A stretch of 64,000 bases of DNA. It comes from Geoalkalibacter halelectricus. GTDB taxonomy: Bacteria; Desulfobacterota; Desulfuromonadia; Desulfuromonadales; Geoalkalibacteraceae. Positions 17,276-25,787 of this stretch are shown here, one piece after another. Under the pieces are notes generated by a model. That model saw only the letters and a list, made by a program, of their open reading frames with translations. It was not told where the DNA came from and ran no database searches. The translations under genes and the position numbers were made by a program. Location of the stretch: assembly GCF_025263685.1 (NCBI RefSeq), contig NZ_CP092109.1:310001-374000 (forward strand). The letters run 5' to 3'. Within the stretch, counting starts at the first letter, position 1, and each line of letters begins with the position of its first letter.

Positions 17276-18762
17276 GAGCCCACCATCAGCTTGATCGTGT
17301 TCAGGAAGAGATCGGGCCAGATGCCGATCAGCACCGAGATGAGTCCGGTGATCAGCAGCGGCACCACCATCAGCAGCACCAGGGGCTGCCGTTCAAGACT
17401 GCCCGTCGCCTCGTCGCCGGGGCGCGGTTTGCCGAAAAACGCCTTGTGAAAAATCGGCACGAAGTAGCCGGCATTGAGCAGACTGCTGATCAACAGCACG
17501 CCGAGCAGCACCAGGCTGTTCACGTCCATGGCCCCCAGGGCCAGATACCACTTGCTGACAAAGCCGCTCACCGGCGGCGCGCCGATCATGCTCAACGAGG
17601 CCAGGCCAAAGGCGATCATGGTCACCGGCATGCGCCAGCCCAGACCGCCGAGTTCCTCGATGTCCTTTTTGCCCGAGGCCACATAGATGGCGCCGGCCGC
17701 GAAGAACAGGGTGATCTTGGCAAAGGCGTGGTTGGCGATGTGCAGCAGCCCGCCGGTGATGGCGTGGGGTGCGAGCATGGCCACCCCCAGCACGATGTAG
17801 GAGAGCTGGCTCACCGTCGAGTAGGCCAGACGCGCCTTGAGATTGGTCTGGGTCAGGGCGATGACCGAGGCGACGACGATGGTGAAGGACACGAAATAGG
17901 CGGTGAACATGCCCAGCCCCGTCACGTCGAGCAGATCGACGCCGAAGGCGGAGAGCATCACCCGGCAGATGGAGAACACCCCGACCTTGACCACGACCAC
18001 CGCATGGAGCAGGGCGCTGACCGGGGTGGGCGCCACCATGGCGTCGGGCAGCCAGTTGTGCAGGGGCATGATGCCGGCCTTGGCGAAGCCGAACAGGCAC
18101 AGCAGATAGGCGACGATCACCAGCAGGCGGTCGGCCTCGGCGGGGAAGATGCCGCCGGCGATCTCGGCCATGTTGAAATCCAGCGTGCCGGTTAGCACGT
18201 AGACCAGGGCCATGGCCGGCAGCAGAAACGCCTTGGAGGTGAACATCAGGTAGATGATGTATTTGCGCGCCCCGGCGTAGCCCTCTTTATCCTGGTGATG
18301 CATGACCAGGGGATAGGTGAAGATGGAAACGATCTCGTAGAACAGGTAGAGAGTGAAGAGATTGCTGGAAAAGGCCGCACCCATGGCCGCGCCCACCGAG
18401 ACCGCGTAACATACGTAGAAACGGGTCTGGGCGTGCTCATTGAGCCCGCGCATGTAGCCGATGCAGTAGATGGAGGCCAGAATCCACAAAAAGGAGGCGG
18501 TGCCGGCAAACACCAGCCCCAGGGGATCAAGATGAAAGCTGACGCTGATGCCGGGATAGAGGGTGATCAGGTTGAAGGCGTAGCTGCCGCCGGCCAGGAT
18601 CTGGGGGGCGAGGCTTGCCACCGCCACGAAGGTCAGGACCGCGCCGACAAAGGAGCAGCTTTCGCGCAGATTGGGGCTGCGGCCCGTGGCCATGACCAGC
18701 GCCGCGGTCACCATGGGGATGAAGGTGGCCAGCAGGATTTTGGAGGTGATGATCGGTTCCAT
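17272..18762 (-). CDS. MrpD/NuoL-like antiporter subunit
   Basis: About 496 residues of antiporter-like fold with no long C-terminal extension. Signatures are 'LYLFYEIVSIFTYPLVMHHQDKEG' (TM5 Glu, about 128-150), 'FGFAKAGIMPLHNWLPDAMVAPTPVSALLHA' (TM7 Lys and the MrpD-like APTPVSALLH motif) and 'NLKARLAYSTVSQLSYIVLG'. It resembles Na+/H+ antiporter subunit D. The ATG at 18762 is preferred because AGGCG lies before it; an ATG at 18780 would add six residues. It is the first of four antiporter-like genes, directly after nuoK. Confidence 0.82.
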   Translation of the reverse strand: MEPIITSKILLATFIPMVTAALVMATGRSPNLRESCSFVGAVLTFVAVASLAPQILAGGSYAFNLITLYPGISVSFHLDPLGLVFAGTASFLWILASIYCIGYMRGLNEHAQTRFYVCYAVSVGAAMGAAFSSNLFTLYLFYEIVSIFTYPLVMHHQDKEGYAGARKYIIYLMFTSKAFLLPAMALVYVLTGTLDFNMAEIAGGIFPAEADRLLVIVAYLLCLFGFAKAGIMPLHNWLPDAMVAPTPVSALLHAVVVVKVGVFSICRVMLSAFGVDLLDVTGLGMFTAYFVSFTIVVASVIALTQTNLKARLAYSTVSQLSYIVLGVAMLAPHAITGGLLHIANHAFAKITLFFAAGAIYVASGKKDIEELGGLGWRMPVTMIAFGLASLSMIGAPPVSGFVSKWYLALGAMDVNSLVLLGVLLISSLLNAGYFVPIFHKAFFGKPRPGDEATGSLERQPLVLLMVVPLLITGLISVLIGIWPDLFLNTIKLMVGS

Positions 18763-18785
18763 GAATTCGCCTGGTCCCATAGGAT

Positions 18786-19103
18786 TTATCCGCGCAACTC
18801 GTCGATGGCCTGGGGATCGGCGCTGTGGAAGCGCCGATGCACGGCGATGACGAGGCTGATGACGATGGCGGCCTCAGCCGCGGCGATCCCCATGATGAAC
18901 AGGGTGAAGGCCTGACCGACGGCCGGATCGGGCGCGGTGAAGCGGTTGAAGGCCATGAAGTTGAGTCCGGCGCCGGCCAGAATCAACTCGACGCTGATCA
19001 GCATGCCGATGAGCGAGCGGTGCCGGATCATCCCGAAGAGGCCGACGAAGAGCAAAAAGACCCCGACGATCAGATATGTGGTGAGAGAGTCGCTCGGCAT
19101 CAT
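18786..19103 (-). CDS. nuoK: Complex I-like subunit NuoK
   Basis: A 105-residue, three-helix subunit (NuoK family length about 100). 'LIGMLISVELILAGAGLNFMAF' (about residues 31-52) carries the conserved membrane Glu of helix 2, and 'AEAAIVISLVIAVHRRF' the Glu and end of helix 3. It links the quinone chamber to the antiporter-like units. It overlaps nuoJ by four bases. Confidence 0.94.
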   Translation of the reverse strand: MMPSDSLTTYLIVGVFLLFVGLFGMIRHRSLIGMLISVELILAGAGLNFMAFNRFTAPDPAVGQAFTLFIMGIAAAEAAIVISLVIAVHRRFHSADPQAIDELRG

Positions 19104-19624
19104 GACTCAAGGGTCTCCTGCGGTTTGCGCGCGATGATGAGCGCCCCGATGATGGCAACCAGCAGCACGACGGAAATGAGTTCGAAGGCCAGAACGAACT
19201 GGTGCAGGAAGCTCTCGCCCAAATGCTGCAAGGAGAAATCGCCGATGCGCTCGCTCACGGCGATCCAGCGGGTGCGCACCAGGGTGGCGGTCACCAGCAC
19301 AAAGCCCAGGCTGCAGGTGCTGACGGCGAGAAACTGGTTGTTGCCGCGCCGACCGAGCTGTTCGGTGCGCGTCGGCGCCTGGCCGACCATGATGCCGAAC
19401 ACCAGCATGACGCACACCGCACCGACGTAGATGAGAATCTGCATCATGGCCATGAACGGCGAGCCGAGGTGAAAGAACAGCCCGGCGAGCCCGACAAAAG
19501 CCACCGCCAGCCCCAGCACCGCGTGCATCAGAAAGCGCGCCAGCACCGTGAGCAGGCCGCCGAAAAACACCAGCACGATGAAGCCGAAAAACACCGCTTC
19601 GGCAAGATAGTGAAAAACACTCAT
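19100..19624 (-). CDS. nuoJ: Complex I-like subunit NuoJ
   Basis: A 174-residue five-helix subunit. 'HAVLGLAVAFVGLAGLFFHLGSPFMAMMQILIYVGAVCVMLVFGIMV' includes the NuoJ helix-3 pi-bulge region with the conserved 'IYVGAV' (about residues 63-68). It overlaps nuoI and nuoK by four bases each. With NuoA, H and K it forms the proximal membrane part of the enzyme. Confidence 0.94.
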   Translation of the reverse strand: MSVFHYLAEAVFFGFIVLVFFGGLLTVLARFLMHAVLGLAVAFVGLAGLFFHLGSPFMAMMQILIYVGAVCVMLVFGIMVGQAPTRTEQLGRRGNNQFLAVSTCSLGFVLVTATLVRTRWIAVSERIGDFSLQHLGESFLHQFVLAFELISVVLLVAIIGALIIARKPQETLES

Positions 19625-20064
19625 TGATCTTTCTCCACCATACGCAGCAGATCGTAATTAAACTCCTCGCGCGTGAAACCGACGTGGCGATACTCATTGG
19701 AGTAGTCGAGAGCATCCGTCGGGCAGACCTCCACGCAGGTGCCGCACAGGCTGCACTTGGTGAAATCGAGCTGATAGTGCACCAGCACCAGGCCCTTGAC
19801 TCCCTCGCGCTTTTCACCCTGCAGGCTGATGCAGTTGGAGGGGCACTCGCGCTCGCACATCTTGCAGGAGATGCAGCGATGCTTTTGCGGCTTTTCCTCG
19901 TCGCGCACCAGAATGGTGTGTCCGCGCAGGTTGGGGCTGATCTCGAGCCGCTCGCGGGGGTACTGCACGGTGACCACCGGGCGAAAGAATTCGCGCAGCG
20001 TGATGAGCATCCCGACGATCAGGCTCTTGCCCCCGATGAATATCTCGGCGAAATAAGCTTTCAT
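19621..20064 (-). CDS. nuoI: Complex I-like Fe-S subunit NuoI
   Basis: A 147-residue subunit with two [4Fe-4S] motifs: CISCKMCERECPSNC (about residues 63-77) and CSLCGTCVEVCPTD (about 107-120). They correspond to N6a and N6b, which pass electrons toward N2 in NuoB. As NuoEFG are missing here, NuoI is the likely docking site for an external donor such as reduced ferredoxin; this is inference. Overlaps nuoH and nuoJ by four bases. Confidence 0.94.
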   Translation of the reverse strand: MKAYFAEIFIGGKSLIVGMLITLREFFRPVVTVQYPRERLEISPNLRGHTILVRDEEKPQKHRCISCKMCERECPSNCISLQGEKREGVKGLVLVHYQLDFTKCSLCGTCVEVCPTDALDYSNEYRHVGFTREEFNYDLLRMVEKDQ

Positions 20065-21053
20065 ATCTTGAGCACCACGGCGGTCACCATGAGGTGGACC
20101 AGGGAAAAGGGAACCAGATATTTCCAGCAGAAATTGAGCAGCTGATCAAAACGCACCCGCGGGAAGGTCCAGCGAATCCAGATCATGAGAATCAGCAGCA
20201 CATAGACCTTGAGGAAAAACCACAGGGCCGAGGTGTACTCGGCAAAGGGCAGCGGCGGCCCGTGCCAGCCGCCCAGAAACAGAATGACGGTGAGCGAGCA
20301 GGCGATGAACATGTAGGTGTATTCGGCCATGAAGAACAGGCTGAAGCCCATGCCGCTGTACTCGGTCATGAAACCCGCGGTCAGCTCGCTCTCGGCCTCC
20401 GGCAGGTCGAAGGGCGCGCGATTGGTCTCGGCGACGGTGGCCACGAAGAAGATCAGAAACGCCACCGGCATGACGAAGATGAACCAGATTTTCTCCTGGG
20501 CGGCGATGATCCCCTGGAGGCTGAAGGTGTTGGTCACCAGGATGACCGACAGCAGGGTGAGCAGCATGGGGATTTCATAGGCCACGTTCTGGGCCACCGA
20601 ACGCATGGCGCCGAGCATGGAGTACTTGTTGTTGGAGCCCCAGCCGGCCACGAGGATGGCCAGCACGTTGATGGCCACCACCGCCAGGATGAAGATCAGG
20701 CCGATATCCAGATCGCGCCCCTGGAGCTTGGGGCTGAAGGGAATCACCAGCAGGGGCAGCAGCGCCGGAGCAAAGGAGAGGATCGGCGCGATGAGATAAA
20801 GCGGCTTATCGGCGTGCTTCGGAACCAGCAGCTGCTTGCCGACCAGCTTGACCCCGTCGACCGCCAACTGCAGGATGCCCTGCCAGCCGACCTCCATGGG
20901 GCCGGGGCGGCGCTGGAAGCGCCCGGCGAACTTGCGCTCCAGATACCCCATGACCAGGGCGTTGCCGAAAACGATGACGATGGCGCAGACAACGGTGAAG
21001 AGGATGCGCAGCAATTCAGGCAGAAAAGAGGTCTCATTCATCATGCCGCTCAC
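20061..21053 (-). CDS. nuoH: Complex I-like subunit NuoH
   Basis: A 330-residue membrane subunit forming the quinone channel. 'ERKFAGRFQRRPGPMEVGWQGILQLAVDGVKL' near residues 34-65 is the NuoH signature 1, and 'ETNRAPFDLPEAESELTAGFMTEYSGM' (about 211-237) is signature 2. 'WIRWTFPRVRFDQLL' near the C-terminus is also typical. Overlaps nuoD and nuoI by four bases each. Confidence 0.95.
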   Translation of the reverse strand: MSGMMNETSFLPELLRILFTVVCAIVIVFGNALVMGYLERKFAGRFQRRPGPMEVGWQGILQLAVDGVKLVGKQLLVPKHADKPLYLIAPILSFAPALLPLLVIPFSPKLQGRDLDIGLIFILAVVAINVLAILVAGWGSNNKYSMLGAMRSVAQNVAYEIPMLLTLLSVILVTNTFSLQGIIAAQEKIWFIFVMPVAFLIFFVATVAETNRAPFDLPEAESELTAGFMTEYSGMGFSLFFMAEYTYMFIACSLTVILFLGGWHGPPLPFAEYTSALWFFLKVYVLLILMIWIRWTFPRVRFDQLLNFCWKYLVPFSLVHLMVTAVVLKI

Positions 21054-22162
21054 CGGTCAATCTCGGGAATCACCAGATCCAGGCTGCCCATGCAGGCGCA
21101 CAGATCGGAGAGAAGCATCCCGCTGCAGACCTCCGGCAGAATGCTCAGGTTGGAAAAGGAAGGGACGCGGATCTTCATGCGGTAGGGCACCTCGCTGCCG
21201 TCCCCGGTCAGGTGGTAGACCAGTTCGCCGCGCGGCGACTCGACGGCATAGGAGGCATCGCCGGCCGGCAGCTTGATCTTCTTGGGCGTCTTGGCGCGAA
21301 ACGGCCCCTCGGGCAAGCGGTCCAGGGCCTGCTCGAGAATCCGCAGGCTCTGCTCGATCTCGCGCACCCGCACCCGGTAGGCGGCCATGCAGTCGCCGGC
21401 GGTTTCGGTGGGGATCTCGAAATCGAACTCGGGATAGACCGAATAGGGCTCGGCGCGGCGGATATCGTAGGGCACCCCCGCGGCGCGCAGCACCGGACCG
21501 GTGAGCCCGTAGCGGCGGGCCAGATCGGGAGTGAACTCGCCGATGCCTTCCACGCGCTTGCGGAAAATGATGTTGCCGGTGACCAGTTTGTCGTACATGG
21601 GCATGCGCGAGCGCTGCCACTTGATGTACTCGCGGGTGCGCGCGACGAATTTGTCGTCGATGTCGCGCACCACCCCGCCGACCCGCATGTAGCAATAGGT
21701 CAGCCGCGAGCCGGTGACATCCTCGAGAATGTCGAGAATCTTCTCGCGGTCCTCGAAGGTGTACATGATGGGGGTAAAGGCGCCGAGATCGAGCACCAGC
21801 ACCCCGAGCCACAACAGGTGGCTCTGCAGGCGGTTGAGCTCGGAGGTGATGACGCGGATGTATTCGGCGCGCGGCGTCGCCTCGATGCCCGCCAGCCGCT
21901 CCACCACCCCGACGTAGCCGTGGTTGTAGATGAGCGCGGCCAGGTAGTCCATGCGCGCCGCGTTGGGCAGAAAGCCCGGCCAGGAGCGCGATTCGGCCAT
22001 CTTCTCGTGCATGCGGTGGCCGTAGCCGAGCACCGGCTGGGGATCGACGATGTACTCGCCCTCCATCTCGAGGATGACGCGCAGCACCCCGTGGGTACTG
22101 GGATGCTGCGGACCCATGTTGAGCACATAACGATATTCGCTGCTCTGCGGCGTGGTACTCAT
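21050..22162 (-). CDS. nuoD: Complex I-like 49-kDa subunit NuoD
   Basis: A 370-residue subunit of the NiFe-hydrogenase large-subunit fold that forms the quinone site with NuoB. 'MGPQHPSTHGVLRVILEMEGE' (about residues 16-36) holds the His loop at the quinone site; 'FEDREKILDILEDVTGSRLTYCYMRVGG' follows. The C-terminus 'CMGSLDLVIPEIDR' matches NuoD. The gene is separate from nuoC (not fused) and overlaps nuoC and nuoH by four bases. Confidence 0.95.
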   Translation of the reverse strand: MSTTPQSSEYRYVLNMGPQHPSTHGVLRVILEMEGEYIVDPQPVLGYGHRMHEKMAESRSWPGFLPNAARMDYLAALIYNHGYVGVVERLAGIEATPRAEYIRVITSELNRLQSHLLWLGVLVLDLGAFTPIMYTFEDREKILDILEDVTGSRLTYCYMRVGGVVRDIDDKFVARTREYIKWQRSRMPMYDKLVTGNIIFRKRVEGIGEFTPDLARRYGLTGPVLRAAGVPYDIRRAEPYSVYPEFDFEIPTETAGDCMAAYRVRVREIEQSLRILEQALDRLPEGPFRAKTPKKIKLPAGDASYAVESPRGELVYHLTGDGSEVPYRMKIRVPSFSNLSILPEVCSGMLLSDLCACMGSLDLVIPEIDR

Positions 22163-22677
22163 GGGCCCTCCTCGCCGGCGGCGGGGGCCGGCGACTTTTC
22201 CTCGGCAAGCGCCTCGACGCGGGTCACGGCCGCGCGTTCCTTGAGCTTCTCGTCCTTTTTCAGCAACGGCTTGAGATCCTCCATGTCCTCGGCCAGCAGC
22301 AGCGGCTTGAGGTTGGGATGACCGCGAAACACCACGCCGAAGAAATCCTTGGTCTCGCGCTCGTGCCAGTCGGCGCCCTGGAAGATATCCGAAATGGTCG
22401 GCAGGCTGCCGTCCTCATCCACGCTGACACGCGCCAGCAGGCGGCAGGGAAAACCATAGTTGGCGAACTGATAGCTCACCTCCAGGGCCGGTTTGACATG
22501 CAGACCGGAAATGAAGCTGAGGTAGAAGTCGCCGGTGCGCAGCAACTCGGCGAAGTCCCGCAGCCTCTCTGAGGTCACAAACACCTCCAGGTGGTAGCCG
22601 CGCCGGCTGAAATCGACCGCTTCGACTTTGGCCGGCAGGCCTTCCAGGGCCGCGATGACGGAATCACGAGATTCCAT
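22159..22677 (-). CDS. nuoC: Complex I-like 30-kDa subunit NuoC
   Basis: A 172-residue subunit with 'SVDEDGSLPTISDIFQGADWHERETKDFFGVVFRGHPNLKPLLL' (about 104-148), the NuoC signature (WxERExxDxFG). The C-terminus is charged (KLKERAAVTRVEALAEEK) and variable. It lies between nuoB (four bases away) and nuoD (overlap). Confidence 0.94.
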   Translation of the reverse strand: MESRDSVIAALEGLPAKVEAVDFSRRGYHLEVFVTSERLRDFAELLRTGDFYLSFISGLHVKPALEVSYQFANYGFPCRLLARVSVDEDGSLPTISDIFQGADWHERETKDFFGVVFRGHPNLKPLLLAEDMEDLKPLLKKDEKLKERAAVTRVEALAEEKSPAPAAGEEGP

Positions 22678-22681
22678 GGGG

Positions 22682-23263
22682 TCAAACTCCTTGGGGCATC
22701 TTGTTCATGGGTACCGGGAAGCGCTTGCCGGTGAGCTTTTCCTGCAATTTGAACAGCGCCTCGAAAAGCGTTTCGGGTCGCGGCGGGCAGCCCGGCACAT
22801 AGACATCCACGGGAATGAGGCGATCGACGCCCTCGATGACGTTGTAATTCTCCTCCACGGCAAAAGGGCCACCGGAGACGGCGCAGTTGCCCATGGCGAT
22901 GACGTAGCGCGGCGCGGCCATCTGCTCGTAGAGCGTCAGCACGGCCGGGGCCATTTTCTTGTTCACCGTCCCGGCGACGATCATCAGGTCGCACTGACGC
23001 GGCGAGGGGCGAAACACCTCGGCGCCGAAGCGGGCCAGATCATAGCGGGCCATGCCGGCGCTCATCATCTCGATGGCGCAGCAGGACAGACCGAAGGTCA
23101 GGGGCCACAGGGAGTTGGCGCGGCAGAAATTGAGCAGCTTCTCCACCTGGGCGAACTGTATGATGGAGCTGAGATCCTCGGGGGGATGACCGTCGAGTTC
23201 GCGCCGACGCGCCTCATCGGTCTGGCTGTGCACCCTCAGGAGATCTTTTTTCTCTTCGGCCAT
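22682..23263 (-). CDS. nuoB: Complex I-like subunit NuoB
   Basis: A 193-residue subunit holding cluster N2, the last cluster before quinone. Ligands are seen in '[14 protein letters not shown]' (two adjacent Cys, about 59-60), '[13 protein letters not shown]' (about 90) and 'VPGCPPRPE' (about 154). The N-terminal 40 residues are longer than in E. coli. Start at 23263 gives a 28-base overlap with nuoA; a longer in-frame extension reads through nuoA out of its frame and is not supported. Confidence 0.95.
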   Translation of the reverse strand: MAEEKKDLLRVHSQTDEARRRELDGHPPEDLSSIIQFAQVEKLLNFCRANSLWPLTFGLSCCAIEMMSAGMARYDLARFGAEVFRPSPRQCDLMIVAGTVNKKMAPAVLTLYEQMAAPRYVIAMGNCAVSGGPFAVEENYNVIEGVDRLIPVDVYVPGCPPRPETLFEALFKLQEKLTGKRFPVPMNKMPQGV

Positions 23264-23628
23264 GTGAAAACTCCTTTGGCCCAGGGATAGACGACGGTCA
23301 GGGACAAAACGAACACAAAGATGAACAGCACGACGATGCCGTGCGCGCCGGAAACCAGGTGGTAGGCCGTCGCCACGGGAAACAGAAACAGGATATCGAC
23401 GGCAAAAGCGACGAAGATCAGGGCATAGAGGTAATAGCTGACGTGAAAGCGGATATCCTGGGCGTCGCCGAAGATATCCATGCCGCATTCATAGGGGTCA
23501 AGGGTGGTTTTGAGAATCGAACGGGGGTTGACCAGATTCGACAGGATGAGGGGCCCCAGGGCGGTACCGATACCGGCCATGAGAAAAATGAAGATGTAGA
23601 TGAAGTCGAGCAGCTGGCTTTCGGCCAT
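23236..23628 (-). CDS. nuoA: Complex I-like subunit NuoA
   Basis: A 130-residue three-helix subunit with '[47 protein letters not shown]' (about 40-86), the NuoA signature containing the loop Cys and the Asp/Glu of helix 2. It is the promoter-proximal gene of the 12-kb operon that ends at nuoN. A sigma-70-like promoter lies about 110 bases upstream. Confidence 0.94.
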   Translation of the reverse strand: MAESQLLDFIYIFIFLMAGIGTALGPLILSNLVNPRSILKTTLDPYECGMDIFGDAQDIRFHVSYYLYALIFVAFAVDILFLFPVATAYHLVSGAHGIVVLFIFVFVLSLTVVYPWAKGVFTWPKRKKIS

Positions 23629-23734
23629 AAGCGCGATCCTTTGCCGTCAATTGAAGGCTCTCGCCCGCTGAAATGGATGGTGGGACGGAAAACTTTTTAC
23701 TGCGGCTAAAATTTCTGCGTATACAGGCACAAAG

Positions 23735-23764
23735 TTTCTAACGTAACTGAAATCAAGATGTCAA
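23735..23764 (-). promoter_or_regulatory. Probable sigma-70 promoter of the nuo operon
   Basis: On the minus strand TTGACA (23764-23759) is followed after 18 bases by TAGAAA (23740-23735), four of six consensus -10 bases. It stands about 105 bases before the nuoA start in otherwise A/T-rich DNA. Computational guess only. Confidence 0.5.
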
Positions 23765-24080
23765 GCCTTTATTTAAAAATTGGTCCGACCATTGTCAGAT
23801 TAAAAACCCAGACCTGTCCAGGGGAAGACGCCGCATCGCTTTGCGTCGGCGCAGAAAAACCATTTGCAACACAAATGCCACAATGCCTGACACCGCGCGA
23901 GAGCCACCTTGACGCGGACAACAAGCTAATATTACTAGCATTAATCCAGACACCCTCAATTCCTCTCAAGGCGCCCGCTGGGCTGTCCGCCCCAGAGCAC
24001 CAGAGGCGCGGGTGGCGAGAAAATACCCTCTGTGGCCATCTTCCACATTTTTTCAGGGTGCAAACGCCTCTCTTCCATCC
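23765..24080. other. Intergenic stretch between nuo promoter and draG: no gene seen
   Basis: About 315 bases with stop codons in all frames or only short unsupported frames. It contains an A/T-rich part next to the nuo promoter and a small GC hairpin (around 23829-23851, GCCGCA...TGCG). No clear terminator for draG, no RNA gene and no repeat shared with other spacers was recognised. Confidence 0.5.
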
Positions 24081-24980
24081 CTAAGCAGACGCCCCGGCGC
24101 CCCGTCCCTGCGGGGAGAGGCCAATTAGGCGCGGCGCCAAATCAACAATTTCAGCCCGAACCCCGGCATCCAGGCGGCGCAGCCAGGACGCCGGCAGCCC
24201 TTCGCGGCCATAGAACGCCCCGGCGATCATCCCGGCGATGGCACCCGTGGTGTCGGCGTCACCGCCCTGATTGACCACCCCGACCAGGCACTCCTCAAAG
24301 CTCGCCGTGGTGAACAGAAAGTGAAAGACGGTCTGAAGTGTCTCGACGACATACCCTCCGGCATGTCCGCGGTAATCATTGAAGCGAAAATTGGGATGAG
24401 TCGCCACCAGGTCGCGAGTCAGGGCGTGCAGGGCTGGACGGTCGGCGCCGAGCAGTGCCTGGTGCACCATTTGCCCCACGGTAAGGCAGGCGGCGTCGGA
24501 GAGGGGATGATTGTGGGTCAGGTGGGCCTGTTCGCGCGCGCAGCGCGCCAGCAGCGCCGCATCGCCCAGGGTGAACAGAGCCACGGGCAGCATGCGCATC
24601 ACGGCGCCGTTGCCGGCATCCCACTCATTGAGAGGGCATTGCATCTGACCCTGAAGCATGAAATCGCGAATGCCGCGCCGGCAGGTCGCGCCGATATCGA
24701 CGGGCTTGGCCCGCATCCAGGCGACGAAGCGCTCGGCGATGCCCTTGAGATCCCAGGCGCCGGCGGCCACCAGGGCGCGGGCGATGCACAGGGACATCTC
24801 CGTATCGTCGGTGACCTGGCCCGGCTTGAGATGCAGCCAGCCGCCGCCGACGATCTTGCGGTGCACGCCGAAGCGGGAGCGAATTTCGGTCGGGGTCATG
24901 AATTCGGTGGTGGCGCCCAGGGCGTCGCCCAGGGCCAGCCCGAGAAAAGCGGCCTCGGCGCGGCGCAGCACCTCGGTCAT
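24081..24980 (-). CDS. draG: ADP-ribosyl-[dinitrogenase reductase] hydrolase DraG
   Basis: A 299-residue ADP-ribosylglycohydrolase that removes ADP-ribose from the NifH Arg and so reactivates it. Metal-binding motifs are 'GLALGDALGATTEFMT' (about 15-30), 'GQVTDDTEMSLCIARAL' (about 54-70, TDDT) and 'NQGGDADTTGAIAGMIAGAFYG' (about 238-260, DADTTG), the binuclear Mn site of DraG. It overlaps draT by four bases (ATGA), so the pair is coupled. Orthologous glycohydrolases act on other proteins, but pairing with DraT makes the NifH role likely. Confidence 0.93.
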   Translation of the reverse strand: MTEVLRRAEAAFLGLALGDALGATTEFMTPTEIRSRFGVHRKIVGGGWLHLKPGQVTDDTEMSLCIARALVAAGAWDLKGIAERFVAWMRAKPVDIGATCRRGIRDFMLQGQMQCPLNEWDAGNGAVMRMLPVALFTLGDAALLARCAREQAHLTHNHPLSDAACLTVGQMVHQALLGADRPALHALTRDLVATHPNFRFNDYRGHAGGYVVETLQTVFHFLFTTASFEECLVGVVNQGGDADTTGAIAGMIAGAFYGREGLPASWLRRLDAGVRAEIVDLAPRLIGLSPQGRGAGASA

Positions 24981-25777
24981 CCGAAGCCGCCCGTCACCAC
25001 TTCAATTTCGTATTCCCCGCCCAGCACCAGAACCTCCTCCTCGCCCTTGAGCAAACTCGAAGGCAGGATGCCGCATTGATAAAAAATCTTGGCGCGCGGC
25101 ACCCGCGCCTTCATGACCTTGCTGCCGAATTCCCAGGCGCGCTCGAAATCGCTGGTAAAGGAATTGAGGTTGTTGAGCCGCACCACGCAACGGTTTTTCT
25201 CCAGCGCCTCAACCAGGGGATATTCGTGAAAATCATAGACGCCGCGGTACAGGGTGAGATGCATCTGCCGCGGATAGCGACTGGCCAGTTCCTGCTGCAC
25301 GAACTCAAAGAGCACGTCGAACTGCGAATTGATGGCGTTGGTGCGCGCCGCCCCCTTCATGCGGTCGACCAGATACTGATAATAGACGTGGCTGTTGAGA
25401 TCGCTGATGGGTTCCTTGTGAAAGGTCGGCGGCAAGCCAAAGCGGCTCTCGACCCAGCCCTTGAGCACCGCCCCCTCCAGGGCGTTGCTGTCGAACATCC
25501 AGCCGCGCAAAAAACGCAGGTAACTGTTTTTAAGGCTTTTTCGCCCCTTGGCCGAGGTTTCCTGCTGCCATTGATGGAGTTGAAAGGTCACATCCATGTA
25601 GTCGTGAAACTGCAGGGCACGCGCCGCGGCATCGTCCAATGCCGCCAGCCGCTCGAACAGCAGCGGGTTGGCCTGTCGCACCCCTTGAATCTCCAGGGGC
25701 TGCGGGTGGGCGTTGAAATGCCGCGAGGCGATGACCCAGGGCGGCAGATTGCACAGGTTCATGGCGGCTGGACGCAT
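24977..25777 (-). CDS. draT: NAD+-dinitrogenase-reductase ADP-ribosyltransferase DraT
   Basis: A 266-residue protein whose N-terminal 'MNLCNLPPWVIASRHFNAHPQPLEIQGVR' matches DraT closely. 'FLRGWMFDSNALEGAVLKGWVESRFGLPPTFHKEPI' and 'LTLYRGVYDF' are further family blocks. It uses NAD+ to ADP-ribosylate NifH and stop nitrogen fixation when ammonium appears or energy falls. Start at 25777 is uncertain; the Met at 25762 gives the canonical N-terminus. It follows an ANTAR regulator gene by ten bases and precedes draG. Confidence 0.93.
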   Translation of the reverse strand: MRPAAMNLCNLPPWVIASRHFNAHPQPLEIQGVRQANPLLFERLAALDDAAARALQFHDYMDVTFQLHQWQQETSAKGRKSLKNSYLRFLRGWMFDSNALEGAVLKGWVESRFGLPPTFHKEPISDLNSHVYYQYLVDRMKGAARTNAINSQFDVLFEFVQQELASRYPRQMHLTLYRGVYDFHEYPLVEALEKNRCVVRLNNLNSFTSDFERAWEFGSKVMKARVPRAKIFYQCGILPSSLLKGEEEVLVLGGEYEIEVVTGGFG

Positions 25778-25787
25778 GCCTCCCCCT

